From Erythrophleum ivorense (Eukaryota; Streptophyta; Magnoliopsida; Fabales; Fabaceae), in the NCBI GenBank assembly GCA_026724425.1, contig JAIUCV010000279.1:434001-498000 (forward strand): a stretch of DNA of 64,000 bases, in the 5' to 3' direction. The position numbers were made by a program, and so were the translations under genes. Shown here piece by piece: positions 12,189 through 22,653 of the stretch (positions are counted from its first letter, which is position 1; each line of letters begins with the position of its first letter). The notes under the pieces are model-generated. The model was given only the letters and a program-made list of their open reading frames with translations. It did no database searches and was not told where the DNA came from.

Positions 12189-12411
12189 CTCTTTGCTGCA
12201 GTTAGTGACCAAAAATAAAATATTTTTTTTTGTATGGAGGGTCGCGGCATCCCTGATGCTGCAACTCTCCATATATTTTCAAATAAAATATGGATCGCGG
12301 CATCAGATTAATTATATTAAAAAATTTTCAAGCATCTAGGGCAATGGTTTTTGCAGCGGAGCATTTTCCAGGTATTGGTTTTTAATTTTAAGTACTGAAG
12401 TCAAAAAGTGC
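12183..12411 (-). repeat. Right terminal inverted repeat of the Pack-MULE
   Basis: Reverse complement of the left repeat, with substitutions and small indels. It contains its own hairpin, GCGGCATCCCTGATGCTGC (about 12245-12263), in a part that has diverged from the left repeat. Confidence 0.75.
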
Positions 12412-12420
12412 ATTGCAAAA
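12412..12420. repeat. 9 bp target-site duplication (right), Pack-MULE
   Basis: Second copy of ATTGCAAAA, immediately after the right inverted repeat. The following bases CCA also match the three after the left copy, which is chance or part of the end sequence. Confidence 0.8.
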
Positions 12421-12959
12421 CCATTATCTACGAAATGGGTTCTCTAAAATCCCAACCTTCATGCTATCCTACACTCTCATATGGCAAATAAAAATCCCAC
12501 TAGAAAAGTTGCCATATGCACCAAAAAAATTCATGCGAGTTCACCAAAAACAAAATTCCCAAATTTACACCAAAAAATCCATTCTTCTCTTCTAAATTCA
12601 ATAGGAGCAACTCTAAAGCGTGAACGCTTTTCTTTTACCATAGTGATAGCATCCAAATCTTCTCTCTTATCTACTTTGGAATAAGCTTATTCCCCAAAGC
12701 TTGCAAGGCTCAAAGTAAGGTGCATATTTTGTTCATTAATCCCATCCCTTAATATTTATTATGTATGAACTTCATTTTCCATTTTGTTTAGTTTTGATTG
12801 AGTTATATATGTGATAAATTTTATCATAAATTTTTTTTGGCCTTTTTATATATGTCTTGATCAATCTTAATATTGTCTAAAATGGATGAATGTAATGATT
12901 CACAACATGTCTTGAGTTAAATAAAGCATGACACAAGTGAAAAAGAAAAGTCCATGAGT

Positions 12960-14840
12960 GTAAATACAAGTTTTGTCTTTGCAAACAAAGATAACCTTGG
13001 AGTTAAAGATATTTACTCAAGTCAAGTTGTTAATAGTGAAGAAGAAGTTTATGCCTCAATATCATTTGGATTTTTCTATAAGAAAATGGAAACAAACTTA
13101 TCTTGCTAGAAGTAATAAAATTCTAACAAAAGAATATGTGAGCTCCAAGATGGGGTCTAAAGATTTTGAACGAGATAGTAGCAATTCATTTAGTAAACCA
13201 AATTCAAAGACAATGTGCCATACAAAAGTTTGTTATATTGTTCAAGATAAGTTGTGGAAAATCACTAAATTGATAACTGAGCATAATCACAAGCTTGTAA
13301 AATCAAAGCATAGAAACCTAATGCATTTTACCAAGAACCTTTCAATTGTTAATGGTGATCTTATTAATTTTATGTTCAATTTTGGAATTAGATTTATTAG
13401 TTTTATGTTCAATGGTGATCTTACTAGTTTTATGTTCAATGTTGTAAAACCAAAGCACAGACACCTAATGCATTTCACCAAAAACAAATGATGTGTGGAG
13501 TTTATTTGGGTGAACAAACCCATGGCTTTGATAAGACTAGATTTTCAAAAAGGGATTTCTATGATTATGTTAATAGCCAAAAGCTTAAATTGATAAAAGA
13601 CGGGAATAGTCAAAGTTTGGCTAATCATCTACAAAATCAACAAGCTAAAGATTCCATGTTTTACTTAATTTGATCGAGAATTGCATTTAAAAAATTCCTT
13701 TTGGAGAGATGTGAGATCACAACTTGATTATAATTGTTTTTGTAGATATCATGGTTTCTAACACTACTTATCATACTAATAAGATAGATTTAATTTATGC
13801 ACCATTTTTTAGGACAAATCATCATTGTTAAAATATAATGTTTGGTTGTGCTTTTTTTATTAATGAATCAATAGATTTATTTGAATGGTTGCTTGGTCAA
13901 TTTCTATAATCTATGGAAAACTAATACCTAAAAACTATTATCACTAATAAAGATGCTACTATGGCTAAAGCAATTCAAAAAGTATTTCTTTCCTAATACT
14001 TGGCATCGCATATGCTTATAGCATATATTTAAAAATGCTCCATCTCACTTACAACCTTTCAACTCCAACTATTAGTTTCAATTATTGTTTCAAAAGTGCA
14101 TGAAAGAATGTGACTTAGAAGAAGAATACCGAATCACATAGGATGCAATGATTGGTGAATGTAATCTTCCTGAATATAGTTAACTAAATAGAATATATAA
14201 AATTCAATGTGAATGGTCAACTACTTTTGGTAAAGATAAGTTCTTTGTAAAGCTTCTCAAAGGAGTGAAAGCACTAATAATGTTGTGAAATATTTACTAA
14301 AACAACTACCTTTACACAATTTTTTCTAACTTTTGAGAATATGATAAAAAGATGGAGAAATTTTGAGGCTGAGGAAGATTTTGACGATTAGTCAAAATGT
14401 TCCATTTTGTACCACCAATAGTAATAGCAAGATTATATCATGCATTCAAGATTTATACTTATAAAAATTTTAAATCATTTGAAATGAGTATTTAGATGGA
14501 GTAGAGATTTTGTTCTAAGAAGTGGAAAGACATGGAGATATTTTTTACCATGAGGTGTGGGTGGAGAGAAAAGATTCAAAGAAATGAGTTACGTAATTTG
14601 ATTCTTCTAATGAAAATGTTACTTGTAGTTGTAAGAAATTTTGCTTAATAGGAATTCTTTGTTCACATGTAATGAGAATTTATGACATTAAGTGCGTTGC
14701 AAAAGTACCACAAATATACTTCTTAAAATAGTGGTATAAAATCCAAAATTTATTAACCATAGGCATAATAGAAAAAATGCATGGATTTGTGACATTGAGA
14801 GATACGGATAACAAAAGAATATTTTAGCCAATTAACCTAA
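12960..14840 (+). pseudogene. FAR1/FHY3-like gene, or FAR1-domain MULE transposase, decayed
   Basis: FAR1/FHY3-related proteins derive from Mutator-like transposases and carry a FAR1 DNA-binding domain, a MULE transposase domain and a SWIM zinc finger, in that order. All three can be traced. The FAR1 domain lies at about 13060-13310 (LDFSIRKW, then W-K-I-T-K-L, then TEHNHKLV). The segment GFDKTRFSKRDFYDYVNSQK follows at 13524-13583 and HLKNSFW near 13690. The transposase core at about 13740-14030 has TTYHTNKIDLIYAPFFRTNHH, FGCAFF and KTIITNKDATMAKAIQKVF. A SWIM-like CSCKKFCLIGILCSH lies around 14620-14680. Stops and frameshifts separate these blocks. The stretch 13300-13490 holds a partial internal duplication. 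It lies next to the Pack-MULE, but their ends do not visibly match, so a functional link is unproven. Confidence 0.75.
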
Positions 14841-15639
14841 TATGCTAACCTTTTGACTTGCAAATTTCCTCTAAAGATAGACACAACCAAATGTTTTTAC
14901 AAAAAAACAAAAATACATCAAATAATGCAATGTAATTAGCAATACATAAGGTCTAATGATTCATAATTTGATATTTTGTGATTTTCTCTGAGTTAGTGCT
15001 TCCCATTAACTTTATTATTTAAGATATTAGATTCACCCAAAGTTATATTTCTCTTGGATCTTTCTTTAGGTGAGTTTGAAGTAATTGGAAATTGAGTGGC
15101 ATGCTTGAGGTTTCATAGCTAACATTGTGTATCTATGTAAAGACCCTACATTGCCCAGTGATCTTTCTAATTCCCAAATAATCGATTAGAGTCCACTTTA
15201 AGCATGATGAAATTTTATAGGTAACTTGGGTTGTGATTGATATAATAAGGTTGTGAATAACTTTGATTAGACTTAGTCAAAGATAAATAATATTAATTAA
15301 CCTAGTAATACTCGAGATTTGCTAGTAGTTGTTTCATGGAGGAATACTCTTCTTACGAAAAGTATTAAGACAAAATTTTTGGATAGGCAGGTTAATAAAA
15401 AAATAAAATAAAATCCTATTTTTAGCTATCTTGGACTCCTTTATCATGCTTAAGGTCATTGCATTATAATGTTTAGGTTACATAGTACCTTTAGTTGTAA
15501 TCAACACAATCATGGAAATAGTTAACCTGATATTAGAAGTCTAAATTACTATAAATTTTAGGACTATATGCCTTAGTTAAACATATGCAAGATAAATATT
15601 AATTTTATCAATTAATTCTCTAAGGTTTGTCTTTTTGAA

Positions 15640-16590
15640 AAACTAGATTTTACAATATGAATAAGACCTCCAATTATGTTGAATGGAGTTTTCTTAAAGA
15701 GGTTATGTTGTGATTGGGTTTCTATAATGTGTGGGTGTCATTTAGTATTAATCTCTTATTCTCAATAAAGAAAGGAGTTGGACTTGTATCTTGAAAGGGT
15801 GTAAAACAAGGGGAGCTCTTATTCCCTTATCTGTTTGTAATAATTGCTAATGTCCTTTCTATGAAGATTGTCTAGCACACTCAACAAAACTTGGTGAAAG
15901 GTATCAAACTAACAAAAACTGGCCTACTCTCACTCACTCCCTATTCGGTGATGATTCTCCAATGTTCCTTAAGATTGAAAAAGAAAACGATCGAATTATG
16001 GCTCAAATTTTTACATGCTACTATTTAGCTTCAAAACATCTAATTAATTTAGAAAAATCCTATTCTTTCCTTCCTTAAAATACTCCAGAGATCTTTTGAA
16101 TGAAGTAAGCCTAATTTTGAGGGTTGACAAGGCTAACTCTCTATGAAAATAGTTTGGTTTGTCTGTTGTTTTAGGAATATCTAAAACAGAAACCTCTGTT
16201 TTTGTCAGGGTCATACTTGTTAATAAGATTCAAGGCTAGAAACAAGGCATGCTTTCTGATGTAGAAAGAGAAATCCTAATCAAGATTGGAGTAAATTCCA
16301 TCCTCCCTTATCATATGGCATGTTTTAAATTTCCTACAAGGTTTTGCTAAGAATTGAACAATCTTGTTTCCAACTTCTAGTAGGACCAATAGAAAGGACG
16401 AGAAAAAAAATACATTTGTAGCCCCAATGCAAGTTTGACTAAATCTAAGAAGGAACGAGGCCTAAGCTTGATAGACTTCTCTCATTTCAATTTAGCAATG
16501 CTTGCTAAACAAGGTTGGAGAATTTTCCAAAATCCTAATAAAGGGTAGGTCAAGATTCTAAAAATTATGTTTGGTTTGGAGATTTCTTAA
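15640..16590 (+). mobile_element. L1-type LINE fragment (reverse transcriptase region)
   Basis: Degenerate plus-strand frames show the order of a plant L1 polymerase. NYVEWSFLKEVML is followed by a GF-x-x-VWV block at about 15680-15740. KGVKQGELLFPYLFVI follows at about 15795-15845, corresponding to the G-x-RQGDPLSPYLF motif. The position of the catalytic FADD motif is degraded (about 15945-15960). FGLSVVLGISK follows near 16150-16190, and a final block with DRLLSFQFSNA and a garbled KQGWRIFQNP lies around 16465-16540. Many stops and shifts are present. No 5' end, poly-A tail or target duplication could be fixed. Confidence 0.65.
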
Positions 16591-17551
16591 ATGTTACATA
16601 TTCTAATATATGTTATCATTTATTATGGAAGTTTATCGCTTACCTATAAATATTAACAGCATATTGATATCTTGTGCATGGGTCAAAGCTTGTTGGACAT
16701 GTAAAGCTTGAGGCAGGTAAGTAACACTATTTGCTAAATCATTTCTATGTTTGGATTTATAGAAAAAAAATTTAGAGAACCCTAGTGAGGAAGCTCAATC
16801 CTCACAGTCACACACTAAGATTGTTTCATCAAATGATGTACTTGGACAAGTGCGAGGCAAAGAGCATTATCCATAAGTACATGGTGTGGGATATGGTCCA
16901 TGCCCTGCTAGAGTATTTGGATTACCTACTCACCACATGACTTTAAGGTGAGGTGGAAACTTTGCAAAGCAAGTTGATTCCAATGAAAGAACAATTAAAA
17001 TCCATATAGAAGAGCTTGCTCAAGAGCAAGCTGAGAGAGCTCGAATACAAGTACCTTTAGAGGTTACTCACGTAACAAAATCATTTCTTCCATAGGTAAT
17101 ACACACGTTAACATATGAAGTTATTATATTATTACTATAGTAGTTTACCATGGAGTCTCCCTTTAAATGCTTTGTATATATGCACCTAATGTGGACGGCA
17201 AACACAGAAGCATCACTTACGGTGTATAATTGATCATCTAGAACTAGTCATGATCCATGATCTATTTTGATCCTTGATGAATTTATATTTTTGTGGCAAG
17301 CTTGATTTTTTTTTGTTACAAATATATAATGTATTATGATGTTCAATTTAAATTTTTTTCTTTTTCTATTGCTGATTTATTTAAATTTAAATTCCTTTAT
17401 ATGAAAGTTCAACTTTATGATATATCTTTATATGTAAAAGTAAAAGAGAACAAGAGGAAAGGAACATTGAAAAACATTAGCACAAGCTTAATGATGGGTG
17501 TAACTGACATTAATTAAAGTTTAACAAAAATTTGCCCAGAACTCCAACGTC

Positions 17552-17609
17552 GGTCACAATTGATATTAGATTCAACATCTAATGTGGTAATCTAATATCG
17601 AATGTGACC
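17552..17609. repeat. 21 bp stem hairpin in the CACTA subterminal region
   Basis: GGTCACAATTGATATTAGAT, extended by one T (17552-17572), pairs with the reverse complement of 17589-17609 with 2 mismatches in 21 by my count, around a 16-base loop. Such repeats are typical transposase-binding regions of CACTA elements. Confidence 0.6.
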
Positions 17610-17663
17610 AATGCAAAAGGTTTAAAAGTAGGCTTTTGTTGTTTAGTGTCGATCATAATTGTT

Positions 17664-17679
17664 GTTAGATGTTGATTTT
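17664..17679. repeat. 16 bp target-site duplication (left) of the SINE
   Basis: GTTAGATGTTGATTTT occurs here and again at 17888-17903, on either side of the SINE. A duplication of this length is expected from target-primed reverse transcription. Confidence 0.75.
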
Positions 17680-17887
17680 TTTTTTTTTTTTGATGTTGGT
17701 AAACACCATCCGGTGTCCACGAGGCACGAACCTATTACCAGGTCCCTCAACCCATGACTATTCCGGATCCGGGGGTAAATTCTAGGTGGTTAGGCTCCAT
17801 CCCCCTCCCAATGGCCTTGCGGGGGATCGAACCGTAGTCCGCCCTACCAAGTTCAGCCCCAATCACCACTGAACCAAGGTACCATTG
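17680..17887 (-). mobile_element. tRNA-derived SINE
   Basis: About 208 bp, minus strand. Read that way, it starts CCAATGGTACC, then has an A-box-like TGGTTCAGTGGTGATTGGG and a B-box-like GGTTCGATCCCC about 30 bases further on, forming a split RNA polymerase III promoter. A unique body follows, ending in a poly-A tail (the T run at 17680-17691). It is flanked by 16 bp direct repeats. The spacing of the box motifs and the CGGACTACGGTTCGATCCCC segment suggest the widespread Au-like plant SINE group, but I did not compare it with a database. Confidence 0.8.
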
Positions 17888-17903
17888 GTTAGATGTTGAT
17901 TTT
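17888..17903. repeat. 16 bp target-site duplication (right) of the SINE
   Basis: Second copy of GTTAGATGTTGATTTT, directly upstream of the SINE 5' end in minus-strand reading. Confidence 0.75.
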
Positions 17904-18325
17904 AACGTTGGTTGTGATCAGCATTATGAAAGGACATTGCTCCTCTTGCAACACAGTCATACGTAAAATTAGATTTAACTTGCATCTAACGACGGTTCTG
18001 ACCGACGCTGATAATAGGATCTACTGTTAAACATTTTTGCGCGGGTTACAACAAACATTAAAGAAAAAGCATATTTTGTGTCGATTATTCCAAGGATTAT
18101 CAAAATCGTCATTTAACATTGTCTCGACAATATACTTAATAATGGCTGTAATAACTATCGTTAAACGCCTTAGCACACCTCGTGTAATTTGCGTCAAATA
18201 CTATTTTGTTTTAGTGTTAAACATAAAAAATAAAGTGAAACATCATTAGAAGATAACTTACATGTAATGTATATATGAAGCACACTCTAACGCTTAAGAA
18301 TGTAAGTGGCAATTTATACATTCTG

Positions 18326-18328
<3 letters not shown>

Positions 18329-18371
<43 letters not shown>
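18329..18371. repeat. TA dinucleotide microsatellite
   Basis: An uninterrupted run of about 21 TA units, the longest pure dinucleotide array in the window. Confidence 0.95.
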
Positions 18372-18374
<3 letters not shown>

Positions 18375-21300
18375 ATGGAAAAGTTTATCCAGTAGTTTGA
18401 AGAATGCGTTTATGATAACCTGGCAAAAAAACGAGGGGAAAACTATAAGTCAACGGGGTTGAAGAATTAAAAATTGAAATAGAGAAATCAATCTTGCTTG
18501 AAGAAGTTTATAGCACAAATAATTTCTGGCAAAAAAAAAAAAAGCATCGGTAAGTCAATAGCCATTTTAATGTCCTGGGGGAATTATCATCGTTTTCCCA
18601 ACTTCAAAGAGTCGTTAATAATGATTATACATAATTACCTTGGGACAGATCTTTCACAATCCTGTAAAAGTGATCAGCATACACAGGAAAAGGTTGATAT
18701 TCAAGTTTTTCACAATGCTGAGTACAAACAATCACCACCCACTAGCACTGTTATTTTGGTCCTCGTCTTAAACTAACCTTTGTTTGGTATTCTTTTGATG
18801 CATGAACTTGAATAATAAATCTCAATTTTTAGGTGTCTTGAATTATTAAAATCATCAATGAGTTGTTTAATTAGTCAATTACATGATTAATATTAAATTG
18901 AAGTTATAGAAAGAATTCCAATTTCAGAAGCATATTCATAGGTGCAACTATTAATTTATTGAATGGGGCAAAGAAATAACTTGTGGAAAAAGCAATATGG
19001 ATCTTGATTAATTTGGGTCATCAATTGGAAATGAATTAAATTTGTATCCATGTCAGTATTAAAGTCAGTGGTATGAGACGTGACAGCTAATCGAAAACCA
19101 TATACATTAATAATTTGGACCTGAGATTCTACCAATTATGTAGAAACCTTGACTTTATGACTTTTTATTTTTTTCGTTCCTTCCTTCTCAAATGTGGAAT
19201 AAACTATAGGCATATTTAAGTTGAGAAAGCATCAACCCAACTAAACTAGGAAAATTTTATTGAAAGAAAACCTAACACCTTTTCTTTTTTGTTATTTACT
19301 TGAAAAAAATCCTAATCTCGTTAGGTTTATTTAAAAAGTCAATAATCTGATCTACGTTAATCAATAGTCTTATCCCAAATGAATTAATTACAATGTCCTG
19401 TGTCAGTTAGTTTTATTTTCAGTGATGATCTTATTTGTCTATGAACACTAGAATGTATAGTTATAACATAATAATTATTAAATGTTACTACATACGAAAT
19501 AATATTTTACCTATTTTAACAAATTTATTAGTATAATCATACTCATTAATTACACAAAAATCAAATCAATTCTTTTAATAATTATTAAGTATTAAATTAG
19601 TTAATATTTTAAGTAATTATTTAATAAAAGATTGTTTTATAATTAATAATTAATTATATTATAATTAAAAAAATCATATTAAAAAAAACACACCATCACT
19701 CTTTTATTTTACATTGGCCTGACAAAGAGTGTGGGTTGGTAAATTAATATTCTAAATTATTCCATGAAAGTTTTTTGTGTGTGGTCTGTTTTTCCGCTTG
19801 AGTTTCTATTTTCAACCCATCATTTTCTCTCCAGTATTCAATGTATTATAGCTTTGATGTCATTCTCTGCGGCTAAAGACGCAGGGTCATTGATCTAAAA
19901 AGGTAAGTCCAACGTTGTAAATTAGTTAATTATGGTGGCTAAATAATCTTTTTTAAATGAATCTAACAGTGGTAAATCACATTTGGGATCCTTCGGGCAT
20001 ATCCGCACAACTCCTAAGCCCAATGTATGGAAGCCCATTCCCAGCGCTTTATTGAGTGCCTTCTAGTATAGAAAATAAATTAATATATAATTTATTATAT
20101 TTTTATTATCAAAATTTTTAATCAAACTATGATAATTTATAATTTTTCAATAATAACATGATAAGTATATAATTTTTTATAAAAAAAAATTTGATTCATA
20201 ATTAAACTATACATATATAATGTTATTACTAAAAAAATTATAATCTTATTATATTTTGATTAGAGTGACGCATAAGTTTAATCTTTTAGAATAATCCAGT
20301 CATAAAAAGAATACAGATCCTCTCTTGTGGGATCAAGAGAGAATCTTATTCCATTGAATCTAGTGGCTCAAAACTTTTTTAGATTTTGTTAATGAGAGAG
20401 GGTACAAAGAGAAAAAAAAAAATTAAATCTTATATACTTTCATTTCTATTATACACCATGCAATATTATAAAAGATTCAAGAGCCAAAAGAAAATATAAA
20501 TTTAGACCATCCATATTTAATAAATAATTACATAATATGCAACTTAAAAAAAGATCAAGAACAAAAAGAGAGGGAAACCTCTCCGTGTCACTCTCTCTTC
20601 CCACACAATGTAGTACTACAGAAAATCTGAAGACAATATAAAAGAGATGCACAAAAAAAATCTAAAAAAAAAATTAAAATATTGAACAACATAAGACAAG
20701 ATCCTTTCCTGTTCCCATGTCCGTTTAACGAAAGGAAATTTAAATATAGGGACCAACGACTTTTAATAATTTTTGTAAATGGATGATGTAGGAGTAGCTT
20801 ATCGATCGACTAGCCCCCATGATAGCAAACACAACTCCAAATCTTGATAACAATACTGAAATTCTCATATCGGCCTTGGATATTATTACGATAAGTTTGT
20901 GTTAAGAAACTAAATGTCAAAATTAAATAAACTTAATTACAAAAGTGTTAAGTAAAAAAATTAAAAACTACCATAATCATATAAATAATCTATGTTTATA
21001 TATAGATATATCATCGTGATAAATCTATCCTCAGATAATTAACCTTTTAATATATAATAGTTTTGATTTTTTATAAAGTATTAAATTTTAATAAAAATAA
21101 AAAAAATAATTAAATATTAATAAAAATATGACAAATTTTTATAAAAATAATAATTATAAAGTTAATTTTTATTTATTTTTATAAAAAGGAATTTTTATCT
21201 TAGAATGATGAAAAAGGTTGAATAATTTTACAGAATATATCGCATTTATGTAAAATAAATAAATAAATTCATTAAAGCAATTCGAAGTTTGCCAAGATTC

Positions 21301-21400
21301 TTAAACATACATACCTGAATAATACGTGACTGAAAATCTAACGCTTCGTACTCTTATTTCTGAAGTAGAAAAAAAAAAAGAGAATTATATCACTCTTTAA
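18372..21400. other. AT-rich intergenic DNA, no supported gene
   Basis: Short frames at 18498-18776 (+) and 20449-20652 (-) show no family resemblance. A dispersed AT-rich block lies at 19440-19690 (listed separately). Otherwise it holds A/T-rich low-complexity DNA. Confidence 0.5.
19440..19690. repeat. Dispersed AT-rich repeat, copy 2
   Basis: Matches 62280-62530 along most of its length: a shared order of AATAATTATTAA, ATATTTTAC, TATTTTAA, ACTCATTAATTACACAAAAA (there with one change), then TTATTTAATAAA and TTTAATAATTAATTAT-like blocks. A weaker match is at 9590-9790. No termini are defined. Confidence 0.45.
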
Positions 21401-21403
21401 CAA

Positions 21404-22653
21404 TCCATTTGGATGGAGAGAAAAGTGAAGAGAAAGAGAAAGGAGGGAGAGAAAAAATAAAATTTTCTTTTACTTGGCTCGAAGAGAAAACTGAAAAAAA
21501 AAAAGTAAGAAAGTATGATGAATCTTATGATTTTTTTTTTCCAAATATGAAAAGATTTGAAGGAAAAAATACACACATGATTGCAAGAATGAATAAAAAA
21601 GTATATATATTTAACAAATTTTTTTAATATTTTAATTAATTAATTAATTAATATTATAATTATTAATTTTATTATAAAATTAATTAATAATAAATATATT
21701 TTTTAAATAATAATTTTTAATATTAAAACCAACAAATTATATATATATAATTAAAAAAAGTGTTACATATAAATTAAAAAAAAAAGAGTGTCCGATTGCA
21801 AAAATGACAGTCGGACATATATACTCGACTGCTATTTAGTCAAAATATATAAGAATAATAAAAATATATATATATATATTTAACAAAGTTTTTTAACATT
21901 TTAATTAATTAATTAAAAATTAATTTTATAATTAATTTATTATAAAATTAATTAATACATTTATAAAAATAATAATATATTTTTTAATATTAAAATTAAT
22001 AAATTATATATAATTTAAAAATATATTATATATATATAAAAAATTGTCCGACTATAATATTTAGAATGCAGTTGAACAATGTTACAACCAATATTCAGTC
22101 GAGTATATATGTTTGACCCTATATACAATGCATTGTTTATTGTATATATGTGTATATATATATATTATATATAATATTTATTATATTTTAGTTAATTAAT
22201 ATATATTAAAATAATATTATAAAATTTTAAAATAAATATTAATATTTATGATATTAAAATAATAATTTATAAATAATTTTTTGTAAAATAAAGTCTAATT
22301 AATTTAAAGAATATATTTTTAAAATATTTTTTTAAATTTTAAATGTGTGTTTTTTAATGAGAAAATCTTTTTATCTTATTCAAAAATAATTTCTTCTTAT
22401 TATTTATACATTTTCTTAAATTAGTTTTTATTTCTTTTATTATTCTTATTTTTTAAAAAATATATATATGAAAAAAGTTAAAATAATAACAACATTTTTA
22501 TTATATTAAATTAACATATTTTTTTTTTCTTTTATATTTTTTCTCTTTCCATCCAAGTGTATGGGGAGAAAATATTTTTTTTTTAATTTTCTCTTCTCTC
22601 ACATTTCTTTTCACTTTTCTTTCCATCCACTTTTCTCTTCCTCCATCCAAACA
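21404..22653 (-). mobile_element. Unclassified AT-rich MITE-like element, copy A
   Basis: About 1250 bp. The left end reads CCATTTGGATGGAGAGAAAA, and the reverse complement of the right end reads ATGTTTGGATGGAGGAAGAG and continues GAAAAGTGG, so the termini are inverted and purine-rich. The interior is extremely AT-rich and non-coding. It contains a ~160 bp direct duplication (21598-21765 and 21865-22022), a 20 bp inverted pair (21812-21831 with 22096-22115) and two small TGTCCGA-type hairpins. In reverse complement, 22130-22330 aligns with 60236-60390 and 60583-60740 in the other copy. Superfamily is uncertain (PIF/Harbinger or hAT type). The minus strand is given only to express orientation relative to copy B. 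Confidence 0.55.

Larger units (their letters stand above)
11157..12411 (+). mobile_element. Pack-MULE carrying NAC gene fragments
   Basis: A 1255 bp non-autonomous Mutator-like element. Its terminal inverted repeats are about 230-240 bp (left about 11157-11395, right about 12183-12411). The outer ends read CCACTTTT and GCACTTTT, and the left copy then has a 14 bp insertion before the shared TGACTTCAGTACTTAAAA. Matching internal blocks include ATGCTCCGCCGCAAAAA against ATGCTCCGCTGCAAAAA and the shared TATTTGAAAATATATGGAG. It is flanked by the perfect 9 bp direct repeat ATTGCAAAA. It has no transposase; the interior is NAC transcription-factor coding sequence plus intron-like AT-rich DNA (about 11400-11900). 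Long inverted repeats, a 9 bp duplication and a captured host gene together define a Pack-MULE. The plus strand is given because the captured NAC sequence reads that way. Confidence 0.85.
16600..18060 (+). mobile_element. Remnant of a second CACTA (En/Spm) transposon
   Basis: Around 16770-17090 the plus strand encodes NPSEEAQSSQSHTKIVS, VLGQVRGKEH and GVGYGPCPARVFG. These match the VLGxExxGRVRGxGFGPTP region of the plant Ptta/En-Spm accessory transposase family. Downstream, 17540-18020 is filled with short direct and inverted motifs around CAACGTCGGTCACAATTGAT and GACGGTTCTGACCGACG, resembling CACTA subterminal repeat regions. I could not find a clear CACTACAA terminus, so the ends are uncertain. 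A SINE is inserted at 17680-17887. Confidence 0.5.

Noticed and set aside
17800..17887. Candidate tRNA gene on the minus strand
   Set aside because: A and B boxes are present, but the sequence does not fold as a cloverleaf and the poly-A tail plus 16 bp duplication show a SINE.
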